From assembly GCF_040610475.1 (NCBI RefSeq), contig NZ_JBEXMJ010000004.1:1-64000 (forward strand): a stretch of DNA of 64,000 nucleotides, given 5' to 3'. Below are positions 44,027-52,002 of the stretch, piece by piece. Positions within the stretch are counted from its first letter, which is position 1; each line of letters opens with the position of its first letter. The DNA is from Actinopolymorpha sp. NPDC004070. Its GTDB lineage: Bacteria; Actinomycetota; Actinomycetes; Propionibacteriales; Actinopolymorphaceae. A program made the translations under genes and the position numbers. The notes beneath the pieces are model-generated. The model was not told where the DNA came from and did not search any database. It saw nothing but the letters and a program-made list of their open reading frames with translations.

Positions 44027-44497
44027 TCAGCCGGGAGTGTCGAAATCTTCGGGTGTGACCTGGTCCAGGAACTCCCGGAACTTCTGGACCTCGGCCTCCT
44101 GTTCGTCCGGGATCGCGATGCCCGCCTCCGCCAACACCTCGTCGGAGCAGACGATGCGGACGCCGAGGCGCAGCGCCAGCGCGATCGAGTCCGACGGCCG
44201 GGCGCTCACCTCCACGCCACTGGCGAACGCCAGGATGCCGTAGAACACCCCGTCGCGCAGATCGGTGATCCTGACCTCGCTCAGCTCCTGCCCGATCGCC
44301 ACGAGGACGTCACGGAACAGGTCATGGGTGAGGGGCCGGGCAGGAACGATGCCCTGTTGGGCGTGGGCGATGGCACTCGCCTCAGCGGGCCCCACCCAGA
44401 TGGGTAGGAAGCGTTCGCCGTCGACCTCCCGGAGCAGGACTATCGGCTGGTTGGAAGGCATCTCTACCCGGACACCAACGACGTCGAGCTCGCGCAC
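44027..44497 (-). CDS. DUF151/bifunctional nuclease family protein
   Basis: A 156-residue BFN/DUF151 protein. Conserved blocks are LPIWVGPAEASAIA near residue 30 and SARPSDSIALALRLGVRI near residue 105. Plant relatives have DNase/RNase activity, but bacterial roles are unknown. It matches Rv1829 in the conserved block. The GTG start gives a natural N-terminus. Confidence 0.9.
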   Translation of the reverse strand: MRELDVVGVRVEMPSNQPIVLLREVDGERFLPIWVGPAEASAIAHAQQGIVPARPLTHDLFRDVLVAIGQELSEVRITDLRDGVFYGILAFASGVEVSARPSDSIALALRLGVRIVCSDEVLAEAGIAIPDEQEAEVQKFREFLDQVTPEDFDTPG

Positions 44498-44542
44498 TCG
44501 TCCACAGTACCCCGCGCGGCACCCAGAAGGTCAGGTGACGCC

Positions 44543-45280
44543 CTATCCGTGCAGTCCGGCCTTCACCAGCAGGGCGTGCAGATGCACCGACAAAGCGGCG
44601 AGCTCCCGGGTGCGTTCCTCCGCCCGGGCCCGTGAGTCGGCGGCACGATGACGAACCAGCGGGGCGGTGACCTGCTCGATCAGGCCCACCTGCCGGTCGG
44701 CTGCCGTACGGAAGGCACGCAGGTGGCGCGGCTCCAGACCGAAGCCGGCCAGCTCACCCGCGACCTTGGCGATGGCCAGCGCGTCCTCGTCGAACTGGTC
44801 GCGGCCGTGCCGGGCGGTGACCAGGCCGTAGGACTCGAGCTGCTCGAACAGCTCGGGCTTGATGCCGGCCAGCTCGATGACTTCCTGACGTCCCCACCGC
44901 ACGTCGGAGCGACTCGGCCGGAACGCCGACGGGCGTACGGTGCCTTCGTCGTCGACGATCCGCGGCGCGGGCTGAACACGTCCCTCACCGGCAGGAAGGT
45001 TCGGCGGCGTCAGGCCGGCGTCCAGCGCGGCGAGGTGTTCCTTGATGACCCGCAGCGGGAGGTAGTGGTCGCGCTGCGCGGTCAGCACGAACCGCAGCCG
45101 CTCGACGTCCTCGTGGCCGAACTTGCGGTAACCCGAAGGTGCCCGCTCGGGCTCGATGAGCCCCTCGGCCTCGAGGAACCGAATCTTGGAGATGGTGACG
45201 TCCGGGAACTCCGGGCGCAGCCGGGCCAGCACCTCACCGATGGAAAAACTGCCGGATCGCGCCGACGCCGCCCCGCTCAC
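44543..45280 (-). CDS. ftsR: MerR-family regulator, FtsR/Rv1828-like
   Basis: A 245-residue MerR protein with the HTH at residues ~10-45, SIGEVLARLRPEFPDVTISK, and the wing GYRKFGHEDVERLRF, followed by a C-terminal coiled-coil domain. It corresponds by order and sequence to Rv1828; the Corynebacterium relative FtsR activates ftsZ. A role in division control is inferred from that. GTG start. Confidence 0.87.
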   Translation of the reverse strand: MSGAASARSGSFSIGEVLARLRPEFPDVTISKIRFLEAEGLIEPERAPSGYRKFGHEDVERLRFVLTAQRDHYLPLRVIKEHLAALDAGLTPPNLPAGEGRVQPAPRIVDDEGTVRPSAFRPSRSDVRWGRQEVIELAGIKPELFEQLESYGLVTARHGRDQFDEDALAIAKVAGELAGFGLEPRHLRAFRTAADRQVGLIEQVTAPLVRHRAADSRARAEERTRELAALSVHLHALLVKAGLHG

Positions 45281-45329
45281 CGCAGGTGCCTCCGCCGTCC
45301 GCGGTCATCGCGCCGGCGAACACCGGGGT

Positions 45330-45899
45330 TCACCCTGTCTCCTCCTCGGGGCCTCCGTCCACACCCGCCGCGCTGCGCTCACCGGGCGCACCACGGCCGA
45401 ACCCACGCTGGCTGGCGAAGTAGACGAGGCGGAACTTCCCGATCTGCACTTCGTCACCGCCGACGAGCATCACCTCGTCGATGCGGTCGCGGTTGACGTA
45501 GGTGCCGTTCAGGCTCCCCACGTCGCGCACCGCGAAACCCTGGGGCTGGCGGTGGAACTCCGCGTGCCGACGGGACACGGTCACGTCGTCGAGGAAGATG
45601 TCGCTGTCGGGATGGCGTCCGACGGTCACCACGTCGGAGTCGAGCAGGAACCGGCTGCCCGCACTCGGGCCACGCTGCACGATGAGCAGCGCGCTGTCGA
45701 ACGGCAGGGCGTCCACCGCGGCCTGCTCGTGTGGACGAAGCTCCGCCTCGGCGCGTTCCTCGGCGGCCTCACCGCCACCGCCCAACGAGATCGTGGCGGT
45801 CTGCTCGACCGGCCGCTCGCCCACCAGCGCCTTACCGCACTGCGAACAGAACCTGCTGCCCTCGGCATTGTCATGCCCGCACTGGGTGCAGAAAGGCAT
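45330..45899 (-). CDS. garA: FHA-domain protein, GarA/OdhI-like, with N-terminal zinc ribbon
   Basis: An FHA-domain protein of 189 aa. The FHA domain has GRHPDSDI and SRRHAEF and GSLNGTYV in the right order. N-terminal to it lies TATISLGG, which matches the Thr-rich kinase site of GarA/OdhI, where phosphorylation makes the FHA domain bind itself and release 2-oxoglutarate-using enzymes. A zinc ribbon precedes it (CTQC...CSQC), which the short mycobacterial GarA lacks as I recall. Start at ATG 45899, after GGGAGGG. Confidence 0.88.
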   Translation of the reverse strand: MPFCTQCGHDNAEGSRFCSQCGKALVGERPVEQTATISLGGGGEAAEERAEAELRPHEQAAVDALPFDSALLIVQRGPSAGSRFLLDSDVVTVGRHPDSDIFLDDVTVSRRHAEFHRQPQGFAVRDVGSLNGTYVNRDRIDEVMLVGGDEVQIGKFRLVYFASQRGFGRGAPGERSAAGVDGGPEEETG

Positions 45900-46083
45900 C
45901 GACGACCCTCCCGTGGCGGAAATCGGCGCGACTGTTTTTGGACACTTCCACCGCACACACCCTAACCCTTGTTCCGGGCTGGAGGTGGGCAGGTCGGACG
46001 ATACGCCGACCGGCCCGTTCCGGGCGTGTTCGCCGCCTCCGGCGCCGGGTGTCGCGCGGGCCCGGCGGCCGGAGACAAGCAGG

Positions 46084-46473
46084 TCAGGACTGTTCCACCT
46101 GCGCCTGGTAGGCGTCGGCGTCGAGCAGGTTGTCGAGCTCGGTCCGGTCGGCCGGGCGCACCTCGATCATCCAGCCGTCGCCGTAGGGGTCGGAGTTGAC
46201 CAGCTCGGGGCGATCGTCCAGCGCGTCGTTGCGGGCCACCACCGTGCCCTTGATGGGCGAGAAGAGGTCGCTCACGCTCTTGGTGGACTCGAGCTCACCG
46301 CAGGCCGCGCCGGCCTCGACGTCGGTGCCCACCTCCGGCAGGCTGACGTAGACGATGTCACCGAGCGCACCCTGTGCGTAGTCGGTGATACCGATGCGGA
46401 CCGTGCTGTCGGCACCGCCGGGATCGCGGACCCACTCGTGGTCGCTGGTGTAGCTGAGGTCGTCCGGGAACAC
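46084..46473 (-). CDS. gcvH: Glycine cleavage system H protein
   Basis: The lipoylated H protein of 129 aa shuttles the aminomethyl group between glycine cleavage enzymes. The lipoyl Lys is K65 in GELESTKSVSDL. GTG start at 46473 with AGGAG 8 nt upstream. It is the first of a run gcvH-garA-ftsR-DUF151-merR, while gcvP is at the far end; gcvT is not in the window. Confidence 0.95.
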   Translation of the reverse strand: MFPDDLSYTSDHEWVRDPGGADSTVRIGITDYAQGALGDIVYVSLPEVGTDVEAGAACGELESTKSVSDLFSPIKGTVVARNDALDDRPELVNSDPYGDGWMIEVRPADRTELDNLLDADAYQAQVEQS

Positions 46474-46500
46474 GCGCGTCTCCTACTTCTGCCTCGGTGC

Positions 46501-47463
46501 TCATCGAGAGGAGGACCCGGGCGATTTGTCCGGGGCCGGGCGAGCGTAGCGAGGGCTCACCACGCTGTGCAAGGAGTTGACCTGGATGGTCTGTCGCTCC
46601 AGGACCGAGGCGAGCCCGCCCTTCTGGCTCACCTCGTCCACGACGCCACCGGGGATGCGCATCGCCGTGGCGAGAGTACGCGCGTCGCCGATCGCGTCGA
46701 TGGTGTACGGCGCCGGCAGCAGCTTGCCGTCGACGATGATCCCGCCCTGGCCGTCCAGGACGTAACTCGACGCGACCACCCGGACCCGGTCGTTGATCTC
46801 GATCGCCTCCGCGCCCGCGTCGCGTAGCTCCTCGATCGTGTTGAGCACCAGGGAGGCGTTGACCGCCGCCTGGTTGTCGGTGATCGTGAGCCGGATGCCC
46901 GGCCCGGTCGCGGGGAGGGTCCCGGCGAGGATGCCGAGCGTCTGGGCGCGGGTCTGGGCCTGCTCCAGTGCGGAGCGGCGGCGGTCGGCGCCGGAGACCA
47001 GATCGGCCTTGGACCGTTGCAGGTCACCGATGTCGGTCTCCAGGCGGCGGGAGCGTTGCTGCAGGCCGTCCATGATCTGGATGAGCTGCGTGCGGTCGGC
47101 GTTGGCGAACTCGTCGGTGTTGCGCAACGCCCGCACCTGGACCGTCGCCGCGAAGCCGAGCGCCGCCAGCAGCACGGCGGCGGCGACCTGCGCACGGGAG
47201 GTGTGCGGGCGGAACGCTCCGGCCAGCCGGCGCCAGGCGGTGTCGCGCGGCTTGGCGGGCGTGGGCTTCGTGGCGGTCTTCCCGGCCCGCGCGGGGTTCC
47301 CTGTCCCGGTCGGCCCGGCACTTGCCGACGCGGCCGGCTCGGGTGCGGCCGGCTCGGGTGCGGTCGGCTCGGTACTTGTCGACTCGGGCCCGGGGGTGGT
47401 CGGCTCGGTCGCCGCCGACTCGGTCCCGGAGCTCTCGGGGGGAGTTTGGCTCTCGTCTGCCAT
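46501..47463 (-). CDS. DUF881 membrane protein (Rv1825-like)
   Basis: A 320-residue protein with a long, disordered Glu/Pro/Ser/Thr N-terminus (residues 1-90), one membrane segment, AAAVLLAALGFAATVQ, and an extracytoplasmic DUF881 domain (coiled coil, then GPGIRLTITDNQAAVNASLVL and SSYVLDGQGGIIVDGKLL). Function unknown. It matches Rv1825. Start at ATG 47463, 7 bp from the stop of the small basic protein gene. Confidence 0.87.
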   Translation of the reverse strand: MADESQTPPESSGTESAATEPTTPGPESTSTEPTAPEPAAPEPAASASAGPTGTGNPARAGKTATKPTPAKPRDTAWRRLAGAFRPHTSRAQVAAAVLLAALGFAATVQVRALRNTDEFANADRTQLIQIMDGLQQRSRRLETDIGDLQRSKADLVSGADRRRSALEQAQTRAQTLGILAGTLPATGPGIRLTITDNQAAVNASLVLNTIEELRDAGAEAIEINDRVRVVASSYVLDGQGGIIVDGKLLPAPYTIDAIGDARTLATAMRIPGGVVDEVSQKGGLASVLERQTIQVNSLHSVVSPRYARPAPDKSPGSSSR

Positions 47464-47470
47464 CGTCGTC

Positions 47471-47803
47471 TCAGGCCTTGAAGAGCCGCCGCCGGATGGC
47501 CGCCATGTTGGAGAAGATCCGGATGCCGAGGACGACGACCACACCGGTCGACAACTGCGCGCCGACGCCCAGCTGGTCGCCGAGGTAGACCATGACGGCG
47601 GCGACCAGGACGTTGCCGATGAACGACACCACGAACACGCGGTCGTCGAAGATGCCGTCGATCAGCGCGCGCAGACCACCGAAGACCGCGTCCAGGGCGG
47701 CCACCACCGCGATCGGGAGATACGGCTGCAGCGGCAGCGGCACCGACGGCTGGAGCACGAGCCCGGCGACGATACCGATGACGAGTCCGATCGTCGCGAT
47801 CAC
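47471..47803 (-). CDS. Small basic family protein (DUF1290, Rv1824-like)
   Basis: A 110-residue membrane protein with three hydrophobic segments; the LPLQPYLPIAVVAALDAVFGGLRA stretch is the DUF1290 signature. Unknown role; always found with DUF881 genes in actinobacteria and Bacillus-like bacteria. The GTG start overlaps the stop of the DUF881 gene by 4 nt. Confidence 0.88.
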   Translation of the reverse strand: MIATIGLVIGIVAGLVLQPSVPLPLQPYLPIAVVAALDAVFGGLRALIDGIFDDRVFVVSFIGNVLVAAVMVYLGDQLGVGAQLSTGVVVVLGIRIFSNMAAIRRRLFKA

Positions 47804-48741
47804 TGGGCGCCTTCCCTCCGCGCGTATCTGAGCGTGGTGCCCGAGTCGGCCGGCAAGCTCAGCTCGTCGACCGTCTTGGTGTCCAGACGTATATGTTGCA
47901 CTGCCTTGAGATTGAGCAGCCACTCGCCACCCGGGCTTTCGGTGAACCTCGCCTCCAGGGCTTTCGGGTCACCGATCGCCTCCACCACGTAGGGGCGGGC
48001 CAGCGGGCGGTAGTCGACGGTGATCGACTTGTCGGCGCCGCGGATCGCGGTCATAGCGGTGAGGCGTTCGCCGTTCACCGAGACCGCCTCCGCGCCCGCC
48101 GCCCACAGGCCGTTGACCGTCTGCTGCAGGTCGATGTCGAGGATCCGTCCCTCGGCGCCGTCGCCACCGGACACCTGGTCGTCGGGCGCGTCGTCGATCG
48201 TCAACCGGAGTCCGGGACCCCGCACCCTGCCGGTGCCGGCGATCACCTCGAGTGCGTCCAGCTGGGCGCTGAGGTCCTTGCCGGTGGTGGTGCTGGCGAG
48301 GATGTCGCTCTGCAGGCCGGACACCTCCTCCTGGAGGGCACCGGCCCGCGTGCGCAGCCGGTCGTTGCGGGCTGCCTCGGCGCGGATGCGGACGATCAGG
48401 TCGGCCTTCTCCTTCTCGACCTCGGGGGCGAAGTGCCGGGTCTGAACCGCCGCGACCGCCAGCATCAGCCCGAACACGACCAGCACCACCACGGTGGCGC
48501 CGATGCCTCGCCGTGGCCGGGAACGGTTGGGCCCGCGCCGGGCCGCCGCGGCGGCGTATCCGTCGTCGAGCGCGTGGGTCACCAGCTCGCGCATCAGTGA
48601 CATGGAGTCGTTGCGCCGGAACTCCGGGTAGGAGTCGGTCCACGCTCCGGTCCGGGCGTTGGTGGGACGGTCGCTGCCGGCGGGGGGCTTCTTCCCGTCC
48701 GCGGTGCTGGTCACCGACTCCCCTCGAGCCATGCCGGCCAT
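47800..48741 (-). CDS. DUF881 membrane protein (Rv1823-like)
   Basis: The second DUF881 protein, 313 aa. A charged N-terminus precedes one membrane segment, GATVVVLVVFGLMLAVAAV, near residue 85, then a coiled coil and the DUF881 domain (GPGLRLTIDDAPDD). It is a paralogue of the 46501 protein with a different N-terminus. The start is uncertain: ATG at 48741 or 48732. Corresponds to Rv1823. Confidence 0.86.
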   Translation of the reverse strand: MAGMARGESVTSTADGKKPPAGSDRPTNARTGAWTDSYPEFRRNDSMSLMRELVTHALDDGYAAAAARRGPNRSRPRRGIGATVVVLVVFGLMLAVAAVQTRHFAPEVEKEKADLIVRIRAEAARNDRLRTRAGALQEEVSGLQSDILASTTTGKDLSAQLDALEVIAGTGRVRGPGLRLTIDDAPDDQVSGGDGAEGRILDIDLQQTVNGLWAAGAEAVSVNGERLTAMTAIRGADKSITVDYRPLARPYVVEAIGDPKALEARFTESPGGEWLLNLKAVQHIRLDTKTVDELSLPADSGTTLRYARREGAQ

Positions 48742-48768
48742 GGTGTCACGGCGTACCCCCGGCGAACC

Positions 48769-51270
48769 TCACCGCCCGGCACGGGTCACCAGATCGGCCC
48801 AGCGGTGCGCGAGTGTGGTCGCCTGCTCGGTGCTGGTGCTCTCCGCCCAGACCCGGGTGACCGCCTCGGTCGGGTCCGGCAGCACCAGGCCCCAGGACCC
48901 GTCCGGCTCCACCACCCGCACGCCGTCGGTGGTGTCGAGCTCACGGCCGTCGGCCGCCTCCACGGCCGCCCGCATCACCGCACCCTTGCTCGCCCACGAG
49001 GTGGGCACGGCGAGCTGGACGACGTGCGCCCGCGGTATCCGTGCGTTGATCTCCGACATCCGCAGGCCGGTCCGGGCGATCACCCCGACGAGCCGGACGA
49101 ACGCGGCGAACCCGTCCACGGCGTTGGAGAACTCCGGCACGATGAAGCCGCCCCGGCCGTCACCGGCGAGCAGGAGCCCCTGCGTGGCGGAGGCCGTGGC
49201 GAGCGCGTCCGGTGAGGTCGTGGTCCAGCGGATCTGGACGCCGTGGAACGCCGCCACCTGTTCCGCGACCCGGGTCGTGGTCACCGGGAGCGCGACGTTG
49301 CGGCCGCGGCCGGACTCCGCCGCCACCAGGTCGACGAAGACCAGCAGCGCGCGCTCGTCGGAGATGACGGCGCCGGTCTCGTCCACCAGCGAGATGCGCT
49401 CACCGAGCGGATCGAAGCGGACACCGAACGCCGCCCGGGACGACGACACCAGCTCGGCGAGGTTGGCGACCGCCGCCGTGCGCTGCTCGGCGGTCTCGGT
49501 GGGGCTGCGGTCGTCCAGCCCGGCGTTGACCAGGAACGCCTCGATGTCCAGCCGGCCGAGGAGGTTCGGGAGCAGCTGGCTCGCGGTGCCCCGCCCGGCG
49601 TCCACCACCACCTTCAGCCGCGCCTCGGCCACGTGCGAGGTGTCCACGCTGCGCAGCAGGTCGCGGACGTAGCTCTCGGCGATCCGGGACGGGAAGGTCA
49701 GGTCGCCGATCTCGCCCGGGAACGCGCGGCGGAACTCCTGCCGGCCGAGCACCCGCTCCACCTTCCGCTGGGCCATCGGGGACAGGTCGGCGCCGCGTTC
49801 GTCGAGGAAGATCAGGTCCACCGAGTCCGGCCGGTTGGGGGTGGTGCGGATCAGCAGGCCGCCGCCCACGTTGCTGCGTGCGGTCTCCAGCCGGGCCACG
49901 GGGTTCGGCGCCACCTCCAGGTCGCAGACGTTCAGGGCACTGGACGTGAACGCCGCGATCGCCGCCCGCTTGAGCGCCCGGGCCGAGCGCGAGGTGTCGC
50001 GGGCGGTGAGCACCGTCGAACCCTTGCGGAGCGTGGTGGCGTACGCGCTGGCGAGGCGTACGACGAGCTCGGGGGTGATCTCGACGTTCACGATCCCGCT
50101 CAGGCCGCGGGCGCCGAACAGCGCCTGGCGGCCCTGCGACTCCCAGATGACGCTCTGGTTGACGACGGCGCCGGCCTCGATGGTCTTGCTGGGGTAGACC
50201 TTGATCTCGGGATGGAGGACGGCCTCCTCCTCGATGACGCAGTCGTCGCCGACCACGGCGCCGTCCTCGATGCGGGCGCCGCGCATCACGTCGGTGTTCT
50301 TGCCGACCACGCAGCCGCGCAGGTTGGTGTGCCCGCCGACGTAGGCGTTGTCGTGCACCACCGCGCGGTGCAGGAACGCGCCGCTGCGCACCACCACGTT
50401 GTCGCCGACCACTGTGTGGTCGCGGATCTCCGCGCCGCCCTCGATCTTGGCGTACGCGCCGACGAACGTCGGTCCCTTCAGCGTCGCCTCCGGGTCGAGG
50501 TCGGCGCCCTCCCCCACCCAGACGCCGGCGGACACCTCGAACCCGTCGATGTCGATGTCGAGCTGGCCGTCGAGGGCGTCGTAGTTGGCCTTGAGGTAGC
50601 TGCGGTGGGTGCCGACGTCCTCCCAGTAGCCGTCGGCGACGTAGCCGTACAGCGGGGCGCCCCTGGCCAGCAGGCGGGGGAAGACGTCGCTGGACCAGTC
50701 GACGTTCTCCGCCTCGCCCACGCTGTCGAGGATCTCCGGTTCCATGACGTAGATGCCGGTGTTGACCGTGTCGGAGAACACCTGCCCCCAGGTGGGCTTC
50801 TCCAGGAACCGCTCGACCCGGCCGTCCTCGCGCAGGATCGTGATGCCGAACTCCAGCGGGTCGGGCACCCGCGTCAGGCAGACGGTGGCCAGTGCGCCGG
50901 TACGCCGGTGGTGCTCGACGAGCGAGGTCAGGTCGATGTCGGTGAGGGCGTCGCCGGAGATGACGACGAACGTGTCGTCGGACAGCGCGGCGGCGGCGTT
51001 CTTGACGCTGCCCGCCGTGCCGAGTGGTTTCTCCTCGGTGGCGTAGGTGAGGTCCATGTCGAGGTCCTCGCCGTCGCCGAAGTAGGCGCGCACCATCGAG
51101 CCGAGGAAGTGGACGGTGACGACGGTCTCGGTGAGCTCGTGCCGGCGCAGGAGCCGCAGCACGTGCTCCATGATCGGGCGGTTGACGACAGGCAGGAGCG
51201 GCTTCGGCATGCTCGTGGTCATCGGGCGCAGGCGGGTGCCCTCGCCACCGGCCATGACGACGGCTCTCAC
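48769..51270 (-). CDS. Sugar-nucleotidyltransferase/phosphomannomutase-like fusion (ManC-like)
   Basis: An 833-residue three-part protein. Residues 1-230 are a GDP-mannose pyrophosphorylase-like nucleotidyltransferase (AGGEGTRLRPMT, KPLLPV, EKP). Residues ~240-370 are a left-handed beta-helix of hexapeptide repeats. Residues ~380-833 have the phosphohexomutase fold but no working loops that I can find. Where TASHNP is expected there is IRTTPNRP; the DGDxDR metal loop reads DPLGER; RPSGTEP reads LPDPTEA. The mutase part is probably inactive and perhaps regulatory. Product most likely GDP-mannose; it is placed next to the pgsA2-like gene, which is not part of the mycobacterial order. Confidence 0.87.
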   Translation of the reverse strand: MRAVVMAGGEGTRLRPMTTSMPKPLLPVVNRPIMEHVLRLLRRHELTETVVTVHFLGSMVRAYFGDGEDLDMDLTYATEEKPLGTAGSVKNAAAALSDDTFVVISGDALTDIDLTSLVEHHRRTGALATVCLTRVPDPLEFGITILREDGRVERFLEKPTWGQVFSDTVNTGIYVMEPEILDSVGEAENVDWSSDVFPRLLARGAPLYGYVADGYWEDVGTHRSYLKANYDALDGQLDIDIDGFEVSAGVWVGEGADLDPEATLKGPTFVGAYAKIEGGAEIRDHTVVGDNVVVRSGAFLHRAVVHDNAYVGGHTNLRGCVVGKNTDVMRGARIEDGAVVGDDCVIEEEAVLHPEIKVYPSKTIEAGAVVNQSVIWESQGRQALFGARGLSGIVNVEITPELVVRLASAYATTLRKGSTVLTARDTSRSARALKRAAIAAFTSSALNVCDLEVAPNPVARLETARSNVGGGLLIRTTPNRPDSVDLIFLDERGADLSPMAQRKVERVLGRQEFRRAFPGEIGDLTFPSRIAESYVRDLLRSVDTSHVAEARLKVVVDAGRGTASQLLPNLLGRLDIEAFLVNAGLDDRSPTETAEQRTAAVANLAELVSSSRAAFGVRFDPLGERISLVDETGAVISDERALLVFVDLVAAESGRGRNVALPVTTTRVAEQVAAFHGVQIRWTTTSPDALATASATQGLLLAGDGRGGFIVPEFSNAVDGFAAFVRLVGVIARTGLRMSEINARIPRAHVVQLAVPTSWASKGAVMRAAVEAADGRELDTTDGVRVVEPDGSWGLVLPDPTEAVTRVWAESTSTEQATTLAHRWADLVTRAGR

Positions 51271-51309
51271 GTGGCTCCCTTCCGCCGGCCCGCACCGCGA
51301 GGGGTCACC

Positions 51310-51957
51310 TCAGGTGTGGAGCCGACCTTCTTCTCGTGCGGGTGTCGCGGGCGCTGCGCTCCGGAGAAGTTGGTAGGCCTGGTAGGCGTAGAGAACCCCG
51401 GCCCACCAGTACAGGCCGGTACCCCACACCACGAACGCCCATCCCACGACCTCGGCCACGGACGCGAACGTGCTGCTGCCCTCGCCGAGGAACAGCAGCG
51501 GGAAGGCGTACAGCAGGCAGAACGTCGCCGCCTTCCCCAGGAAGTGCACCGGCAGCGGGCCGAAACCACGCAGCCGCAGGTAGCCGAGCAGGCCGACGAG
51601 CAGGACGTCGCGCAACGGAAGCGCGACCGCGAGCCACACCGGGATCACCTCGCGCACCGCGAGGCCCAGCAGCACCGCCAGGATGTAGAGCCGGTCCGCG
51701 AACGGGTCGAGCAACTTGCCGAGCGTGCTGGTCTGGTGCAGCCGGCGCGCCAGCTGGCCGTCGAGCCAGTCGGTGAAGCCGGACACCGCGAGCACGATGA
51801 TCGCCCAGCCGTCGGCTCGCGGGCCCAGCACGAGCCACAAGAACAGCGGCACCCCGGCGAGCCGGGCGAAGCTCAGGAGGTTGGGCAGGGTCAGCACCCC
51901 CGCGTCATTACGCGCGTCGACCGGCTCCGCCACCAACGAATCCCCCTCCGGGGCCAC
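51310..51957 (-). CDS. pgsA2: CDP-alcohol phosphatidyltransferase (PgsA2-like)
   Basis: A 215-residue membrane enzyme. The CDP-alcohol phosphotransferase signature is DWLDGQLARRLHQTSTLGKL, then DPFADR (D-x2-DG-x2-AR-x8-G-x3-D-x3-D). It joins a CDP-activated lipid to an alcohol such as glycerol-phosphate or inositol-phosphate; which one is not clear. In the M. tuberculosis order this place belongs to pgsA2 (Rv1822). No flanking phospholipid genes. Confidence 0.88.
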   Translation of the reverse strand: MAPEGDSLVAEPVDARNDAGVLTLPNLLSFARLAGVPLFLWLVLGPRADGWAIIVLAVSGFTDWLDGQLARRLHQTSTLGKLLDPFADRLYILAVLLGLAVREVIPVWLAVALPLRDVLLVGLLGYLRLRGFGPLPVHFLGKAATFCLLYAFPLLFLGEGSSTFASVAEVVGWAFVVWGTGLYWWAGVLYAYQAYQLLRSAAPATPAREEGRLHT

Positions 51958-52002
51958 AACAGGTCCTGCCTACGTCCTGCTGAATGTCCTGGTGAAACAG
52001 TA

